Of a DNA stretch of 62,656 nt, positions 34,366 to 43,770 are shown one piece after another (within the stretch, counting starts at the first letter, position 1; every line of letters starts with the position of its first letter). The position numbers and the translations under genes were made by a program. The notes under the pieces are model-generated. The model was not told where the DNA came from. It did no database searches and was given only the letters and a program-made list of their open reading frames with translations. The stretch covers positions 1-62,656 of the forward strand of contig CAJTFX010000028.1 of the NCBI GenBank assembly GCA_910575555.1. The letters are read 5' to 3'. Source of the stretch: Lachnospiraceae bacterium. Its GTDB lineage: Bacteria > Bacillota > Clostridia > Lachnospirales > Lachnospiraceae.

Positions 34366-35169
34366 CTAAAATTCAATCACATCCGAAACCATATCGCGTC
34401 TTGCCACATGAATCGGGAAATCATCGGCGCGGTAAGGATTTTCTGACATATCAATCTCCAGTCTTACCGCTTCATAGGCCAGTTTTTCGTAATTATTTTC
34501 TTTGCTTAAGTGCCCCAGAATCACAGTTTTAAAGTTATCATGAAGCAGCTCGCTGAGAAGCCGGCCCGATAATTCATTGGACAAATGCCCCTTTTCTCCC
34601 AGAATCCGCTGCTTTAAATAGTAGGGATAAGTCCCTACCTGCAGCATATGCACATCATGATTGGCTTCTAACAGCAACACGTCAAGATTCTGCAGTTTAT
34701 CTGTGATATAACTGTCATACATGCCAAGATCTGTCATAACAGCCATTGATTTTTTTCCCTGGCGCAAAAGATAGGCTGTGGGCATGGCGGCGTCATGGGA
34801 AATGGCTATGGGGCTTATCGTAATATCCCCGATGGTAAAATCCTGATCCGGCGTAATCTCATGAAACAGTTCTTTGGGGATCTCGCCTACGCTTTTACAC
34901 TTTAAAACCGCTTCCCTGGTTCCCTTTGTGGCATAAATGGGAATGCCGTACCGCCGGGCCATCACGCCCAGGCCGCTGATATGATCCGCATGTTCATGGG
35001 TAATCAGAATTCCGTCTGCTTCCCGGGCAGTATGGCCGATCTCATTCAGACCTGCTTCGATGCGTTTTCCGCTGATACCGGTATCGATCAGAAGGCTTGT
35101 GGTCTCTGTTCCTGCAAAAATGCAATTCCCGCTGCTGCCGCTTGCAATGCTGCACAACTTCATAGCCAT
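34366..35169 (-). CDS. Metallo-beta-lactamase-fold hydrolase, YycJ/WalJ-like
   Basis: This 267-residue MBL-fold protein has the metal motif THEHADHISG, a leading SGSSGNCIF, a later MTDLGMYDS, and the C-terminal LGHLSKENN. These match YycJ/WalJ, proposed to be a nuclease or phosphodiesterase linked to cell division and DNA repair. The ATG at 35169 overlaps the stop of the upstream CoaE-FtsA-like gene (TAATG), so translation is coupled, and GGGAGG lies just upstream. The WalK/WalR kinase system is not present here. Confidence 0.88.
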   Translation of the reverse strand: MAMKLCSIASGSSGNCIFAGTETTSLLIDTGISGKRIEAGLNEIGHTAREADGILITHEHADHISGLGVMARRYGIPIYATKGTREAVLKCKSVGEIPKELFHEITPDQDFTIGDITISPIAISHDAAMPTAYLLRQGKKSMAVMTDLGMYDSYITDKLQNLDVLLLEANHDVHMLQVGTYPYYLKQRILGEKGHLSNELSGRLLSELLHDNFKTVILGHLSKENNYEKLAYEAVRLEIDMSENPYRADDFPIHVARRDMVSDVIEF

Positions 35170-38100
35170 TAGTCCTCCCAGTAAATTTCTAATACATCCC
35201 CATACTTGAGAGGCGCAGTATAGGAAGGAATTTCGCCGTTTAATTTGGTGACAATGGCCCTTCCTTTTCCGGCATTCAAATCAAATGAGATGGCGTCAAA
35301 TACGTCTACAAATACATAGGAGGCTTTTCCGGTTAATGTCACTGCCGCGTTATTGACAATCACCTGCAGGGAAACTCCCGCCGGCTTTTCTTTTACAACT
35401 TTAACCTCCGGCTTCTTGCGGATGGTAGGACGGATGTCACTTTCCACGGTCTGCTGAGACTGCAAATATTTTTCCTCCAGTTCTTCCTGGGTCAGATTCT
35501 CCTCTTTTCCGGCTTCTTCCGGCTGCTCCGTTATTGTCTCCCGGGCCTGCTGGGCCGAATCTTGCGGTTTCCGGGCTGTTTCTGTCTGTGTTACCTCGGC
35601 CTCCGGCTGCTTTGGCTCAGCTTCCGTTCCCCGGGCTGCTTCTTCTTTTTTCGGCTCAGTTTCAGACTCCCGGACTGCTTCCGGCTGCTTCAGCTCAGCT
35701 TCAGGTTCCTGCAGGGTTTCTGCCTGTTTTGCCTCAGCTTCCGGCTCCTGCAGGATTTCTGCCTGTTTTGCCTCAACCCGCGGCTCTCGCAGGGCCTCTG
35801 CCTGTTTTGCCTCAGCTTCTGGCTCCTGTAGGGTTTCTGCCTGTTTTGCCTCAGCTTCCGGCTCCTCCAAACTCAGTTCTTCTGCTGGCTCTTGCTGCTC
35901 CATCGGCAATTCTTCTGTCTGCACGGAGCTCTCCAGGGGCTTTCCGTATACGTTTTCAATCTCTGACAAAGGGGTCCGGTACGTAATCACTTCCCATTCT
36001 ACCGAGAAATTCTCATACACCTGGGTGTCCAAATCCGCCGGCTTGTTATTGACAAGAATTTCGCTGTTCAGATCGATTTCCACATCCATAAATTCCATAA
36101 TCTGGGCAACGGTATAGAAGCCGCGCATTTCCACCCAGTCATTTTCCTGAATCTCATAGTAGGGCGGCTCCAGACTGCCGTTTACTTCTGCAAATTTCGG
36201 ACAGGTAATCATTCTGCCGTTTACTTCAAAGGTTATTACAACTCTGCCGTATTCCTCCAGCTCCTCTAACCGGCACACGGCTGCTTCTCCCACGGTGGAA
36301 GGTTCAATCACAATATCGCTGTTGGGCTCTAAAACGGCATTGATACTGGTAATCCGGCCGTTGACCCGCACCACGGCGGATTCACCGGGTTCTCCTCTGA
36401 CAATCCGTTTCTTTCCGTTTACATAGAAATTAATTTCTTTTCCTCTTCTTGGGAAAAGCTGATCATTGGGGAATCCTGCCCGAAGGGCTGCATCTACAAT
36501 GGTCAGCTTGTTGTTATCGTACAGTTTAATTCTTTCCCCGTTAAACCGTACAAATACAAAATTATTCTTCTGATCATAATAGCTGATGCAAATGCCGATA
36601 GGCGTAACCAACAGAGGATCTTTCTTAATTTCCTGCTGCTCAAAATGGATTTCCTGCAGCACTTCCTCGCCTCTCAGCGCCACGCGCTCTAAAGGAAGCT
36701 CCAGTTCTGAAGCCAGATGCTCCACAAATCCGTGAACCTTGCCGCCGCCGCCTACCACAAAAGTAGCGCTTACGGTTTCTCCGCCGTTTAATTCTTTGAT
36801 TTTTGCTGCAATATCCTCGGTGAGACGGAATACCAAAGGCTCAATCAAATCCCATACTTCCTCTGCTGTGATGGTGTGCTTGATCATCATAATGTCCTGA
36901 TATTCAATCTCTTTTTCAGTGGTGGAGCTCAATTTGATATGCTCTGCTGTCTTGAAATCCACCAGATAATGCTGCACTAAAAGTTCTGTAATCTCATCTC
37001 CGGCGCAGGGGATCATGCCGTAGGCAATAATGCTGCCGTCTCTTGTAACAGAAATATCACTGGTTCCTGCTCCCACGTCCACCAGCGCAATATTCAGCAT
37101 ACGGAACGTCTCCGGAATTGCCACGTTGATGGCGGCAATTGGCTCCAACGTCAGACTTGCCACTTTCAGTCCTGCCAGCCCAACGGCGGAATACAGACCG
37201 TCCACCACATCTTCCGGCAGGAAGGTCACGATAATATCCGCACTGACTACCTCCGCTTTATGCCCTTCCAGATTGGAAAAAACATCTCCGTTCAGATAAT
37301 ATTTCACCACTGAATATCCCACACAGTAAAATTTAAAATTCGTATCGTTATTTTCATTTAAAATCTGCTGCGCTTTCTCAATTCCCAGTAAATCAAGGGT
37401 ATGCACATCTTCTCCGGTCACTACCACTTCTTCCTCAAAGCTGTACTCTACGGTAGTGGTAACTGTTTTCAGCACACGTCCTGCAGCTGCAATGCATACT
37501 TCGCTTAAAGAAAGATGGCTCTGCTCTTCCAGTTCTTTTTTCACAGCATTGATCGTCCGGCCCACGCGTCCGATATCATGAATCTGTCCGTCTAGCATGG
37601 AACGGGTCCCGTGCTCTTTGATATATTGGGCAATAACATAGAAATCATCCTCGTCTTTATATCCCACTGTACCTACCACATTTCTGGTTCCGATATCCAG
37701 CCCGAATACCAGGGGAACCCCGTTTAACTGCTGTTCCATCTTACTCAGCTCTCCTTTTTGCTTAATGGCCTGCGCTACCTGATAGAACGTCTCCTCCCTG
37801 GTTCCGTTGTTCTCAATCACCACCTGGCAGTGCTTGCGGTATTCGCTGTCGGAAAGCTGGCTTCGAAACATATTTTCCACCTGCTCCTCTGAATAGCCCC
37901 TGGAACGCATGATTCTCTTTTTCCTGATTTCCTCGGAGGTGCGGACATACCACAATTCATCGCAGATTTCTCCGTAATTTTCTTCAATCAGAAGAGCCGC
38001 CTCTACAATGACATAGTCCAGAATTCCCATGCGCTCCTGCTCTGCAATCTGTCCGATGATGTATTCTTTCACGGCCGGATGCATCACCTCATTGACCCGG

Positions 38101-38345
38101 ACGCGCAGTTCATCCGAGCTGAAAATTGCCGCTGACAGCGCTCCCCTATTAATGGTTTCATCGTCATTATATACCTCTACCGGCAGGAATTTCAGTAATT
38201 TCCGGTAACACTCACTTCCCGGCTCCATCAGCCTTTTGGCTATCTTGTCCGCAATGAGATTTTTCACTCTGTAATTCTGTTCCAAATACTCCAGGATGGC
38301 AGATTTCCCTGCTCCAACTCCTCCAGTAATTCCAATTACCTGCAT
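35169..38345 (-). CDS. coaE: Dephospho-CoA kinase fused to an FtsA-like ATPase
   Basis: Residues 1-200 are CoaE, which phosphorylates dephospho-CoA (Walker A GITGGVGAGKS, RGYSEEQ lid). From residue 202 a second complete protein begins, MEQQLNGVPLVFGLDIGTRN. It is an actin-fold FtsA/PilM-like ATPase with phosphate motifs GLDIGTRNVVGTVG and ALVDVGAGTSD and adenosine motif VVGGGGKVHGF, then long beta domains, a 13-residue repeat zone (EPEAEAKQAETLQ, ~860-950) and a C-terminal ubiquitin-like-looking domain. The two are normally separate neighbours. Here the frame is open through KQKGELSK, and the second gene's ribosome site (AAAGGAG) remains before its ATG at 37740. Both the fusion and the separate FtsA-like protein may be made. 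Confidence 0.85.
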   Translation of the reverse strand: MQVIGITGGVGAGKSAILEYLEQNYRVKNLIADKIAKRLMEPGSECYRKLLKFLPVEVYNDDETINRGALSAAIFSSDELRVRVNEVMHPAVKEYIIGQIAEQERMGILDYVIVEAALLIEENYGEICDELWYVRTSEEIRKKRIMRSRGYSEEQVENMFRSQLSDSEYRKHCQVVIENNGTREETFYQVAQAIKQKGELSKMEQQLNGVPLVFGLDIGTRNVVGTVGYKDEDDFYVIAQYIKEHGTRSMLDGQIHDIGRVGRTINAVKKELEEQSHLSLSEVCIAAAGRVLKTVTTTVEYSFEEEVVVTGEDVHTLDLLGIEKAQQILNENNDTNFKFYCVGYSVVKYYLNGDVFSNLEGHKAEVVSADIIVTFLPEDVVDGLYSAVGLAGLKVASLTLEPIAAINVAIPETFRMLNIALVDVGAGTSDISVTRDGSIIAYGMIPCAGDEITELLVQHYLVDFKTAEHIKLSSTTEKEIEYQDIMMIKHTITAEEVWDLIEPLVFRLTEDIAAKIKELNGGETVSATFVVGGGGKVHGFVEHLASELELPLERVALRGEEVLQEIHFEQQEIKKDPLLVTPIGICISYYDQKNNFVFVRFNGERIKLYDNNKLTIVDAALRAGFPNDQLFPRRGKEINFYVNGKKRIVRGEPGESAVVRVNGRITSINAVLEPNSDIVIEPSTVGEAAVCRLEELEEYGRVVITFEVNGRMITCPKFAEVNGSLEPPYYEIQENDWVEMRGFYTVAQIMEFMDVEIDLNSEILVNNKPADLDTQVYENFSVEWEVITYRTPLSEIENVYGKPLESSVQTEELPMEQQEPAEELSLEEPEAEAKQAETLQEPEAEAKQAEALREPRVEAKQAEILQEPEAEAKQAETLQEPEAELKQPEAVRESETEPKKEEAARGTEAEPKQPEAEVTQTETARKPQDSAQQARETITEQPEEAGKEENLTQEELEEKYLQSQQTVESDIRPTIRKKPEVKVVKEKPAGVSLQVIVNNAAVTLTGKASYVFVDVFDAISFDLNAGKGRAIVTKLNGEIPSYTAPLKYGDVLEIYWED

Positions 38346-38370
38346 ACGTCAAAACTCCTTTATCAATAAT

Positions 38371-41091
38371 TTAATGCGCTTCATACCAGTCTCTTCCCTG
38401 TTTCATGTCAATTTCCAATTGAACCGAAAGGACGGTTGCGCGTTCCATCTCTTTTTTCAAAATCGCCTTCACCTGCTCCACTTCTTCTTCCCAGGCTTCA
38501 ATCAGCAATTCGTCGTGAACCTGCAGAATCAGCCTGGAACGAAGCCCCTGTTCATACAGCGATTCATTGACCCTTATCATTGCAATCTTGATAATATCCG
38601 CCGCGGTTCCCTGGATCGGCGCATTCATAGCCACCCGCTCCCCAAAAGAACGCTGCATAAAATTCCCGGATGATAACTCCGGCACCGGCCTGCGCCTGCC
38701 AAACAGCGTGGACACATATCCCTGCTCCCTGGCGTCATCCACCAGGCGATCTAAAAACTGCTTCACTCCCGGATAAGTTTCAAAATAAGATTCGATATAT
38801 CCGGCCGCTTCTTTTTTGGTAATGCTCAAATCCTGGCTTAACCCAAAGGAGCTGATCCCGTACACAATTCCAAAATTCACAGCCTTGGCATTGCGCCGCT
38901 GCAGGGAGGTCACCTCTTCAAAGGGCACATGAAACACCTGGGACGCCGTAATTCTGTGGATATCCTGGGCCTTCCGGTATGCGCCGATTAAGTTCTCATC
39001 TCCGGACATATGGGCGAGCACCCGCAGCTCTATTTGAGAGTAATCCGCATCAATCAGCACGCATCCTTCTCTGGGGATAAATACCTTCCGAATCTGCCGC
39101 CCCAGCTCCATCCGGATGGGAATATTCTGTAAGTTTGGTTCCGCGCTGCTGAGCCTTCCCGTGGCTGTAATAGTCTGGTGAAACGTAGAGCGGATTCTTC
39201 CGTCCTCCTCAATATAATTGGCAAGCCCTTCCGCATAGGTGGATTTTAATTTGGTCAGCTGACGGTACTCTAAAATCTTTGACACCAGAGGATAATCGCC
39301 TGCCAGCTTGTCCAGCACATCCGCCGCGGTGGAATATCCTGTTTTTGTTTTTTTGCCGTAAGGCATTTTTAATTTGTCAAACAGGATCACCCCCAGCTGT
39401 TTGGGGGAATTGATATTGAATTCTTCGCCTGCCTCCTGATAAATTTCCCTCTCCAACTCTGTAATTTTCTCAGAAAGATTCCCGCCATAGGATTTCAGCG
39501 CTTCCCCGTTGACCTGTACGCCTTCCCGTTCCATCTCATACAAGGTGTACACCAGAGGCAGTTCTATCTCCTGATAAAGCTGCTCCATGCCTGTTTCCTT
39601 CAGCTTCTGTTCCAGCGCGTCCGCCGCCCGAAAAGGCACTGCCGCCTGAAACGCCGCATATTTAAACAGCTCTTCTCCCTTTTCCTGAAATGCCTGGAAC
39701 AAGGGCAGCTTACCCAGTAAATCTCCCCGGGACGGAATCATCAAATCCAGATATTCCTTGGCGATGTCCTCGCAGGTATAATCATTTTTCAGAGGATTAA
39801 GTAAATAGGCGCTGATTAAAACGTCTGAAATCTGACCCCTTGTTTCTCTTGGAACGGGCAGCCAGGGAAGCTGGGATTTTAAATCAAAAGTAACGGTCTT
39901 TTTTCCCTTTTGCAGCAGCAGGAGAAACTGTTCTGTCAGCCATTGGCCGGTCATTTGCCCGCAAACCTTCAGATAAAAAATCTTCTCCGGACCGTATGCG
40001 AGAGAAATACCCAAAATTTCTTCCGTTTTCCCGGGCTTTTTCTCTTTCGTTTCCTGCAGAAAACTATCCAGTGTCATCTGGCCCTCCGGCTCTTTTGCAT
40101 CAGCGTCTGCCAGAAGCCAAAATCCGATCCGCTCTGCCTCTGCCGCCTCTTTAAAAACCTTCCTGGCCTCTGATACATCCGTTATTTCCTGAAAATACTC
40201 CTCCAAAGATACCGGCGGCCCCTCCATCTGAAAACGGCCCAGCATATTTTTAAATTCCAGTTTTTTCATCCATACGTAAGCCTCCGGCGTGAATAAATCT
40301 CCCAGCGCCGCCTGCTCCAACTGATATTCAATGGGGGCATTTACTTCAATGGTGGCTAATGTCTTGCTCATCTGTGCCTGCCCGTAATGCTCCCGCAGAT
40401 TATTCTGCGCTCTGGGAGGCTTTACCTCATCCACATGAGCATAGGCGTTTTCAATGCTTCCGTAAGAAACAATCAGGGCTGTGGCCGTTTTCTCTCCAAT
40501 GCCGGGCACTCCCGGAATATTATCTGCCGTATCTCCCATCAATGCCTTGACATCAATAAATTCTTTGGGGGTTACCTGGTATTTTTCTTTCACATCCGCT
40601 GCATAATAATCTTCGATTTCCGTTCCGGTGCGTTTTGTTTTGGGAATGCGGATCTTGATATGTTCACTGGCAAGCTGCAGCAAATCCCGGTCTCCGGACA
40701 CCAGAGAAACCAAAAGCCCTTCTTTCTCGCACCGCAGGGCAAGGGTTCCTAAAATATCGTCCGCTTCATAGCCTTCCTGCTCCACAATCACAACGCCCAT
40801 GGCCTGCAAAACTTCCTTTATCACAGGCACCTGCTGCCGTAATTCCTCTGCCATTGGTTTTCTGGTTCCTTTGTACGCCTCATACATCTTATGCCGGAAT
40901 GTGGGGGCATGTACATCAAAAGCCACGGTGAGATAATCCGGCTTTTCTTCCTCCAGTATCCGAAACATAATATTCAAAAACCCATACACGGCATTGGTAT
41001 GGAGCCCTTCTGTGTTGGTCAGATCCGGTATCCCGAAAAATGCCCGGTTCAGAATACTGTGTCCGTCAATCAAAACTATTTTCTTACTCAT
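38371..41091 (-). CDS. polA: DNA polymerase I
   Basis: This 906-residue polymerase fills gaps and removes RNA primers. An N-terminal 5'-3' nuclease (1-290: DGHSILNRAFFG, YEADDILG, DTADNIPGVPGIGEKTA) is followed by a 3'-5' exonuclease-like domain that has lost its usual acidic residues (ERIGFWLLADAD where DxE is expected), so proofreading is probably absent. The polymerase domain follows, with DADYSQIELRVLAH (motif A), RRNAKAVNFGIVYG (motif B) and QVHDELLIE (motif C). It starts a transcription unit running through CoaE-FtsA, MBL and beyond. Confidence 0.95.
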   Translation of the reverse strand: MSKKIVLIDGHSILNRAFFGIPDLTNTEGLHTNAVYGFLNIMFRILEEEKPDYLTVAFDVHAPTFRHKMYEAYKGTRKPMAEELRQQVPVIKEVLQAMGVVIVEQEGYEADDILGTLALRCEKEGLLVSLVSGDRDLLQLASEHIKIRIPKTKRTGTEIEDYYAADVKEKYQVTPKEFIDVKALMGDTADNIPGVPGIGEKTATALIVSYGSIENAYAHVDEVKPPRAQNNLREHYGQAQMSKTLATIEVNAPIEYQLEQAALGDLFTPEAYVWMKKLEFKNMLGRFQMEGPPVSLEEYFQEITDVSEARKVFKEAAEAERIGFWLLADADAKEPEGQMTLDSFLQETKEKKPGKTEEILGISLAYGPEKIFYLKVCGQMTGQWLTEQFLLLLQKGKKTVTFDLKSQLPWLPVPRETRGQISDVLISAYLLNPLKNDYTCEDIAKEYLDLMIPSRGDLLGKLPLFQAFQEKGEELFKYAAFQAAVPFRAADALEQKLKETGMEQLYQEIELPLVYTLYEMEREGVQVNGEALKSYGGNLSEKITELEREIYQEAGEEFNINSPKQLGVILFDKLKMPYGKKTKTGYSTAADVLDKLAGDYPLVSKILEYRQLTKLKSTYAEGLANYIEEDGRIRSTFHQTITATGRLSSAEPNLQNIPIRMELGRQIRKVFIPREGCVLIDADYSQIELRVLAHMSGDENLIGAYRKAQDIHRITASQVFHVPFEEVTSLQRRNAKAVNFGIVYGISSFGLSQDLSITKKEAAGYIESYFETYPGVKQFLDRLVDDAREQGYVSTLFGRRRPVPELSSGNFMQRSFGERVAMNAPIQGTAADIIKIAMIRVNESLYEQGLRSRLILQVHDELLIEAWEEEVEQVKAILKKEMERATVLSVQLEIDMKQGRDWYEAH

Positions 41092-41233
41092 ACATTGATT
41101 CCTTCTATAATAATATAATAAAATTCTCCGCTTTTGCCCATAATCATTTCTATTTTACACCAAATGACCCGGATTTAAAAGTTATTAATTTATGAAATAG
41201 CAAAAAATTAGAAAAATATTGCTGTTTTCAGCC

Positions 41234-41487
41234 TAATACTGCAGCGAACACTCTATATTTCGATACACAGGAACTACCGGATTGCCCTTTGGCTAAGCAA
41301 ACGGTTCATGGGCGTATTGTGTGGAGGCGAAATCCACTGCTTACGGAGTTTTAGTAGTAACGGCTTTCCGGAACTCCTTAGACGCAGTTAGCAGTTAGTT
41401 CGCCAAAACGCTGCCCGGTTTGCGTGTCAAAGGGCAATCCGGTAGTTCTGTCCGTATCCAAATATAAAAAGTTCGCTGTAGTATTAA
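41234..41487. repeat. 254-bp palindromic intergenic element
   Basis: The outer arms are TAATACTGCAGCGAAC at the left and GTTCGCTGTAGTATTA at the right. They continue inwards with CTATATTT/AAATATAA and GAACTACCGGATTGCCCTTT matching AAAGGGCAATCCGGTAGTTC exactly. The centre holds smaller hairpins (GGAGTT/AACTCC; ACTGCTTACGG opposite GCAGTTAGCAG). There is no reading frame. It lies between polA and the terminator of the aminopeptidase gene. It could be a MITE, a fold-back element or a structured RNA; no second copy is in the window. Confidence 0.75.
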
Positions 41488-41525
41488 AGTATGTTTAAAA
41501 AATGCTCTAAAACAAACTTTTCCAT

Positions 41526-41570
41526 ATAAAAACGCGCCTGAAACTCAGATAGAATGAATTTCAGGCACGT
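41526..41570 (-). terminator. Terminator after the aminopeptidase P gene
   Basis: On the minus strand ACGTGCCTGAAA pairs with TTTCAGGCGCGT (one G-T pair) over a 15-nt loop, followed by TTTTATATGG. It begins 18 bases after the stop codon. Confidence 0.85.
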
Positions 41571-41587
41571 ACCGCCTCTTTGGCCGG

Positions 41588-43378
41588 TCAGATGGCTCTG
41601 GTGTAAATTTTCAGCCATTCCCGTTCTTCTTCAGTCAGAAACGGAGCAATCTTTTCATAAACCATTTCATGATAATCATTTAATAACTTCCGTTCAGAAG
41701 CCGTCATCTCCTCCGGCAGAATCGCATCCAAATCAATGGGAGCATAGGTCACAGTTTCAAATTCCATAAACTGTCCGTATTCATTTTTCTCCGCTTTTTT
41801 ACAGATCAGCTCATTCTCTGTCCGGATACCGTATTTTCCTTCCAGATAAACTCCCGGCTCATCGGTGGTAACCATGCCCTCTTCCAGCACGCAGCTGTCT
41901 CCACGCTCCGGCACAATTTTCCACCGGAATCCATTGGGGCCTTCGTGGACGTTCAAAAGGTAGCCGATGCCATGGCCTGTTCCGCATTTGTAATCCAGGC
42001 CTAAGTTCCACAGCGGCCCTCTGGAAAGTATGTCAAGATTCAGTCCCCGGCACCCATACAGGAACTTTGCCGCAGCCAGGTTCAGGTTGGAACGGCAGAC
42101 AGTGGTAAAATGGAATTTTTCTTCCTCTGTCAAAGCTCCAAGAGCCATCGTTCTGGTAATATCCGTGCTTCCTTCCAGATAATGCCCGCCGGAATCCACC
42201 AACAGGAATCCTTCCGGCTTCAGTTCCGCGTCTGTCTCCGGCGTTGCCGTATAATGCATCATGGCAGCATTTGCCCCATATGCGCTGATGGTGTCAAAAC
42301 TTAAATCCACAAACAGTTCCTGTTCTCTTCTTCGCTGCTCCAGATAATCCGAGGCGGAAATCTCTGTGATTTTCTCTTTTCCGATCTTCGTCTTTAACCA
42401 GTACATAAATTTGGTAAAAGCCACCCCGTCCTTTACATGAGCATTGCGGATATTCGAAAGTTCTGTTTCATTTTTCACCGCTTTCATCAGTTCCGTGGGA
42501 TTGGCGTCCTGCACCACTTTCACGTTATCATTCAGATTATGGAAAATGCGGTAATTTACAATATTTTTGTCCAGTAAAACAGTTTCACCGGCCGGAATCT
42601 GCTCTGCATAACTGTAAATCTCTTCATAGGGCTTGATCTTGATCTGATTATCCCTGCAATAGCCGCACAGTTTTTCATCCAACACTTCCTCATGGATGAA
42701 CCAGAAGCTTTCCTTCTCTGTGATTGCCGCAAAAGACAGCGCCACCGGCACATGGGAAATGTCTCCCCCGCGGATGTTAAACAGCCAGGCAATATCATAC
42801 AAGGAGGTCAGGATATGGACGCCTGCTTCCTTTTGGGCCATTTTTTCCCGCACTCTCTGCAATTTGTCTGCTGTGCTTTCCCCTGCATACTTTTCCTCCA
42901 GCACAAACACCGGATTCTTGGGAAGCTGCGGCCGGTCCGTCCAGATCAGGCCCACCAGATCTTCCGACACATAGACGCTTCCCTGCCTGTCTCTGGCAGC
43001 TTTTTCATAATCCTCCCCGTCTTTGGCATTCATCACACGGCCGTCAAAGCCCAGGCAGCCTTTTTCGGGAAGATTCTGCTCCACGTACTCCTTCACAGTG
43101 GGAACCCCTTCTTCTCCCATCCGGTACAATGTCACAGGGGTTCCTGCCAGTTGCCGCTCCGCCTGAATAAAATATCTGCCGTCTGCCCACAGTCCCGCTT
43201 CTGTGCCGGTGATCACGGCAGTCCCGGCTGAACCTGTAAATCCCGTTATATATTTTCTGGCTTTAAAATAATCTCCCACATACTCCGATTCATGAAAATC
43301 AGAGGTGGGCACAATATACATATCAATCTTTCTCTTTTGCATCTCTGCTCTGAGCGCTTCAATTCTCTCTGCTGTCAC
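41588..43378 (-). CDS. Aminopeptidase P family metallopeptidase (M24B)
   Basis: It removes N-terminal residues preceding proline. The 596-residue form has two N-terminal creatinase-like domains (DMYIVPTSDFHESEYVGDYF; WADGRYFIQAERQL) and a C-terminal pita-bread catalytic domain. Its metal ligands are visible: Asp in LLVDSGGHYLEGSTDITRT, His in CGTGHGIGYLLNVHEGP, Glu in DEPGVYLEGKYGIRTENE. The long form resembles eukaryotic-type Xaa-Pro aminopeptidase XPNPEP1 rather than the ~440-residue E. coli PepP. It is a single-gene unit ending in the terminator at 41526-41570. Confidence 0.92.
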   Translation of the reverse strand: MTAERIEALRAEMQKRKIDMYIVPTSDFHESEYVGDYFKARKYITGFTGSAGTAVITGTEAGLWADGRYFIQAERQLAGTPVTLYRMGEEGVPTVKEYVEQNLPEKGCLGFDGRVMNAKDGEDYEKAARDRQGSVYVSEDLVGLIWTDRPQLPKNPVFVLEEKYAGESTADKLQRVREKMAQKEAGVHILTSLYDIAWLFNIRGGDISHVPVALSFAAITEKESFWFIHEEVLDEKLCGYCRDNQIKIKPYEEIYSYAEQIPAGETVLLDKNIVNYRIFHNLNDNVKVVQDANPTELMKAVKNETELSNIRNAHVKDGVAFTKFMYWLKTKIGKEKITEISASDYLEQRRREQELFVDLSFDTISAYGANAAMMHYTATPETDAELKPEGFLLVDSGGHYLEGSTDITRTMALGALTEEEKFHFTTVCRSNLNLAAAKFLYGCRGLNLDILSRGPLWNLGLDYKCGTGHGIGYLLNVHEGPNGFRWKIVPERGDSCVLEEGMVTTDEPGVYLEGKYGIRTENELICKKAEKNEYGQFMEFETVTYAPIDLDAILPEEMTASERKLLNDYHEMVYEKIAPFLTEEEREWLKIYTRAI

Positions 43379-43467
43379 CTGTATTCTCCTTTACCTGTAA
43401 TTTTTCACCGTTTTTATTCTACCACGTTCCTGAAATTCATTCAATGCAGAAACATTGAAAAAAGTAC

Positions 43468-43496
43468 TTGCTTTTTTTTCCTATCTATGGTAATAT
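43468..43496 (+). promoter_or_regulatory. Promoter of tRNA-Leu
   Basis: TTGCTT (43468-43473), a 17-base T-rich spacer, then TAATAT (43491-43496), 24 bases before the tRNA. Confidence 0.75.
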
Positions 43497-43520
43497 ACTT
43501 TTTGTTCGAGTGAACAATAT

Positions 43521-43603
43521 GCCGGCGTGTCGGAATGGCAGACGAGGCAGACTCAAAATCTGTTGTGGGCAACCACGTGCGGGTTCAAGTCCCGCTGCCG
43601 GCA
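43521..43603 (+). tRNA. tRNA-Leu (CAA anticodon)
   Basis: The acceptor stem GCCGGCG pairs with TGCCGGC plus discriminator A. The anticodon loop is CTCAAAA, giving CAA. A long variable arm (TTGTGGGCAACCACG) marks a class II tRNA, and the T arm is GCGGGTTCAAGTCCCGC. CCA is not encoded. This tRNA reads TTG leucine codons. No integrase or duplicated 3' end is seen next to it. Confidence 0.96.
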
Positions 43604-43613
43604 GTTCTTTTAA

Positions 43614-43658
43614 GTGCTGAATCCCTTGGAACATAAGGGGTTTGGCATTTTTTATGTC
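43614..43658 (+). terminator. Terminator after tRNA-Leu
   Basis: GTGCTGAATCCCTT pairs with AAGGGGTTTGGCAT (several G-T pairs) around GGAACAT, followed by TTTTTA. It lies 10 bases after the tRNA end. Confidence 0.8.
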
Positions 43659-43770
43659 TGGATTCTTTTGATTCTGCAAATATCCTTTCCGCACATTTTT
43701 CAGAACCGAAACGTATATTACTGTTAGTTTTGGAAAAACTCTGTCTTATACAGATATGGAGTGATGACAT

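Noticed and set aside
35534-35986. A 150-residue Leu/Pro-rich reading frame on the plus strand
   Set aside because: It is antisense to the repeat zone of the CoaE-FtsA-like gene and arises from its biased codons; there is no ribosome site.
43521-43603. tRNA-Leu as an integration site for a mobile island
   Set aside because: No integrase gene and no duplicated tRNA 3' end were seen in the following sequence.
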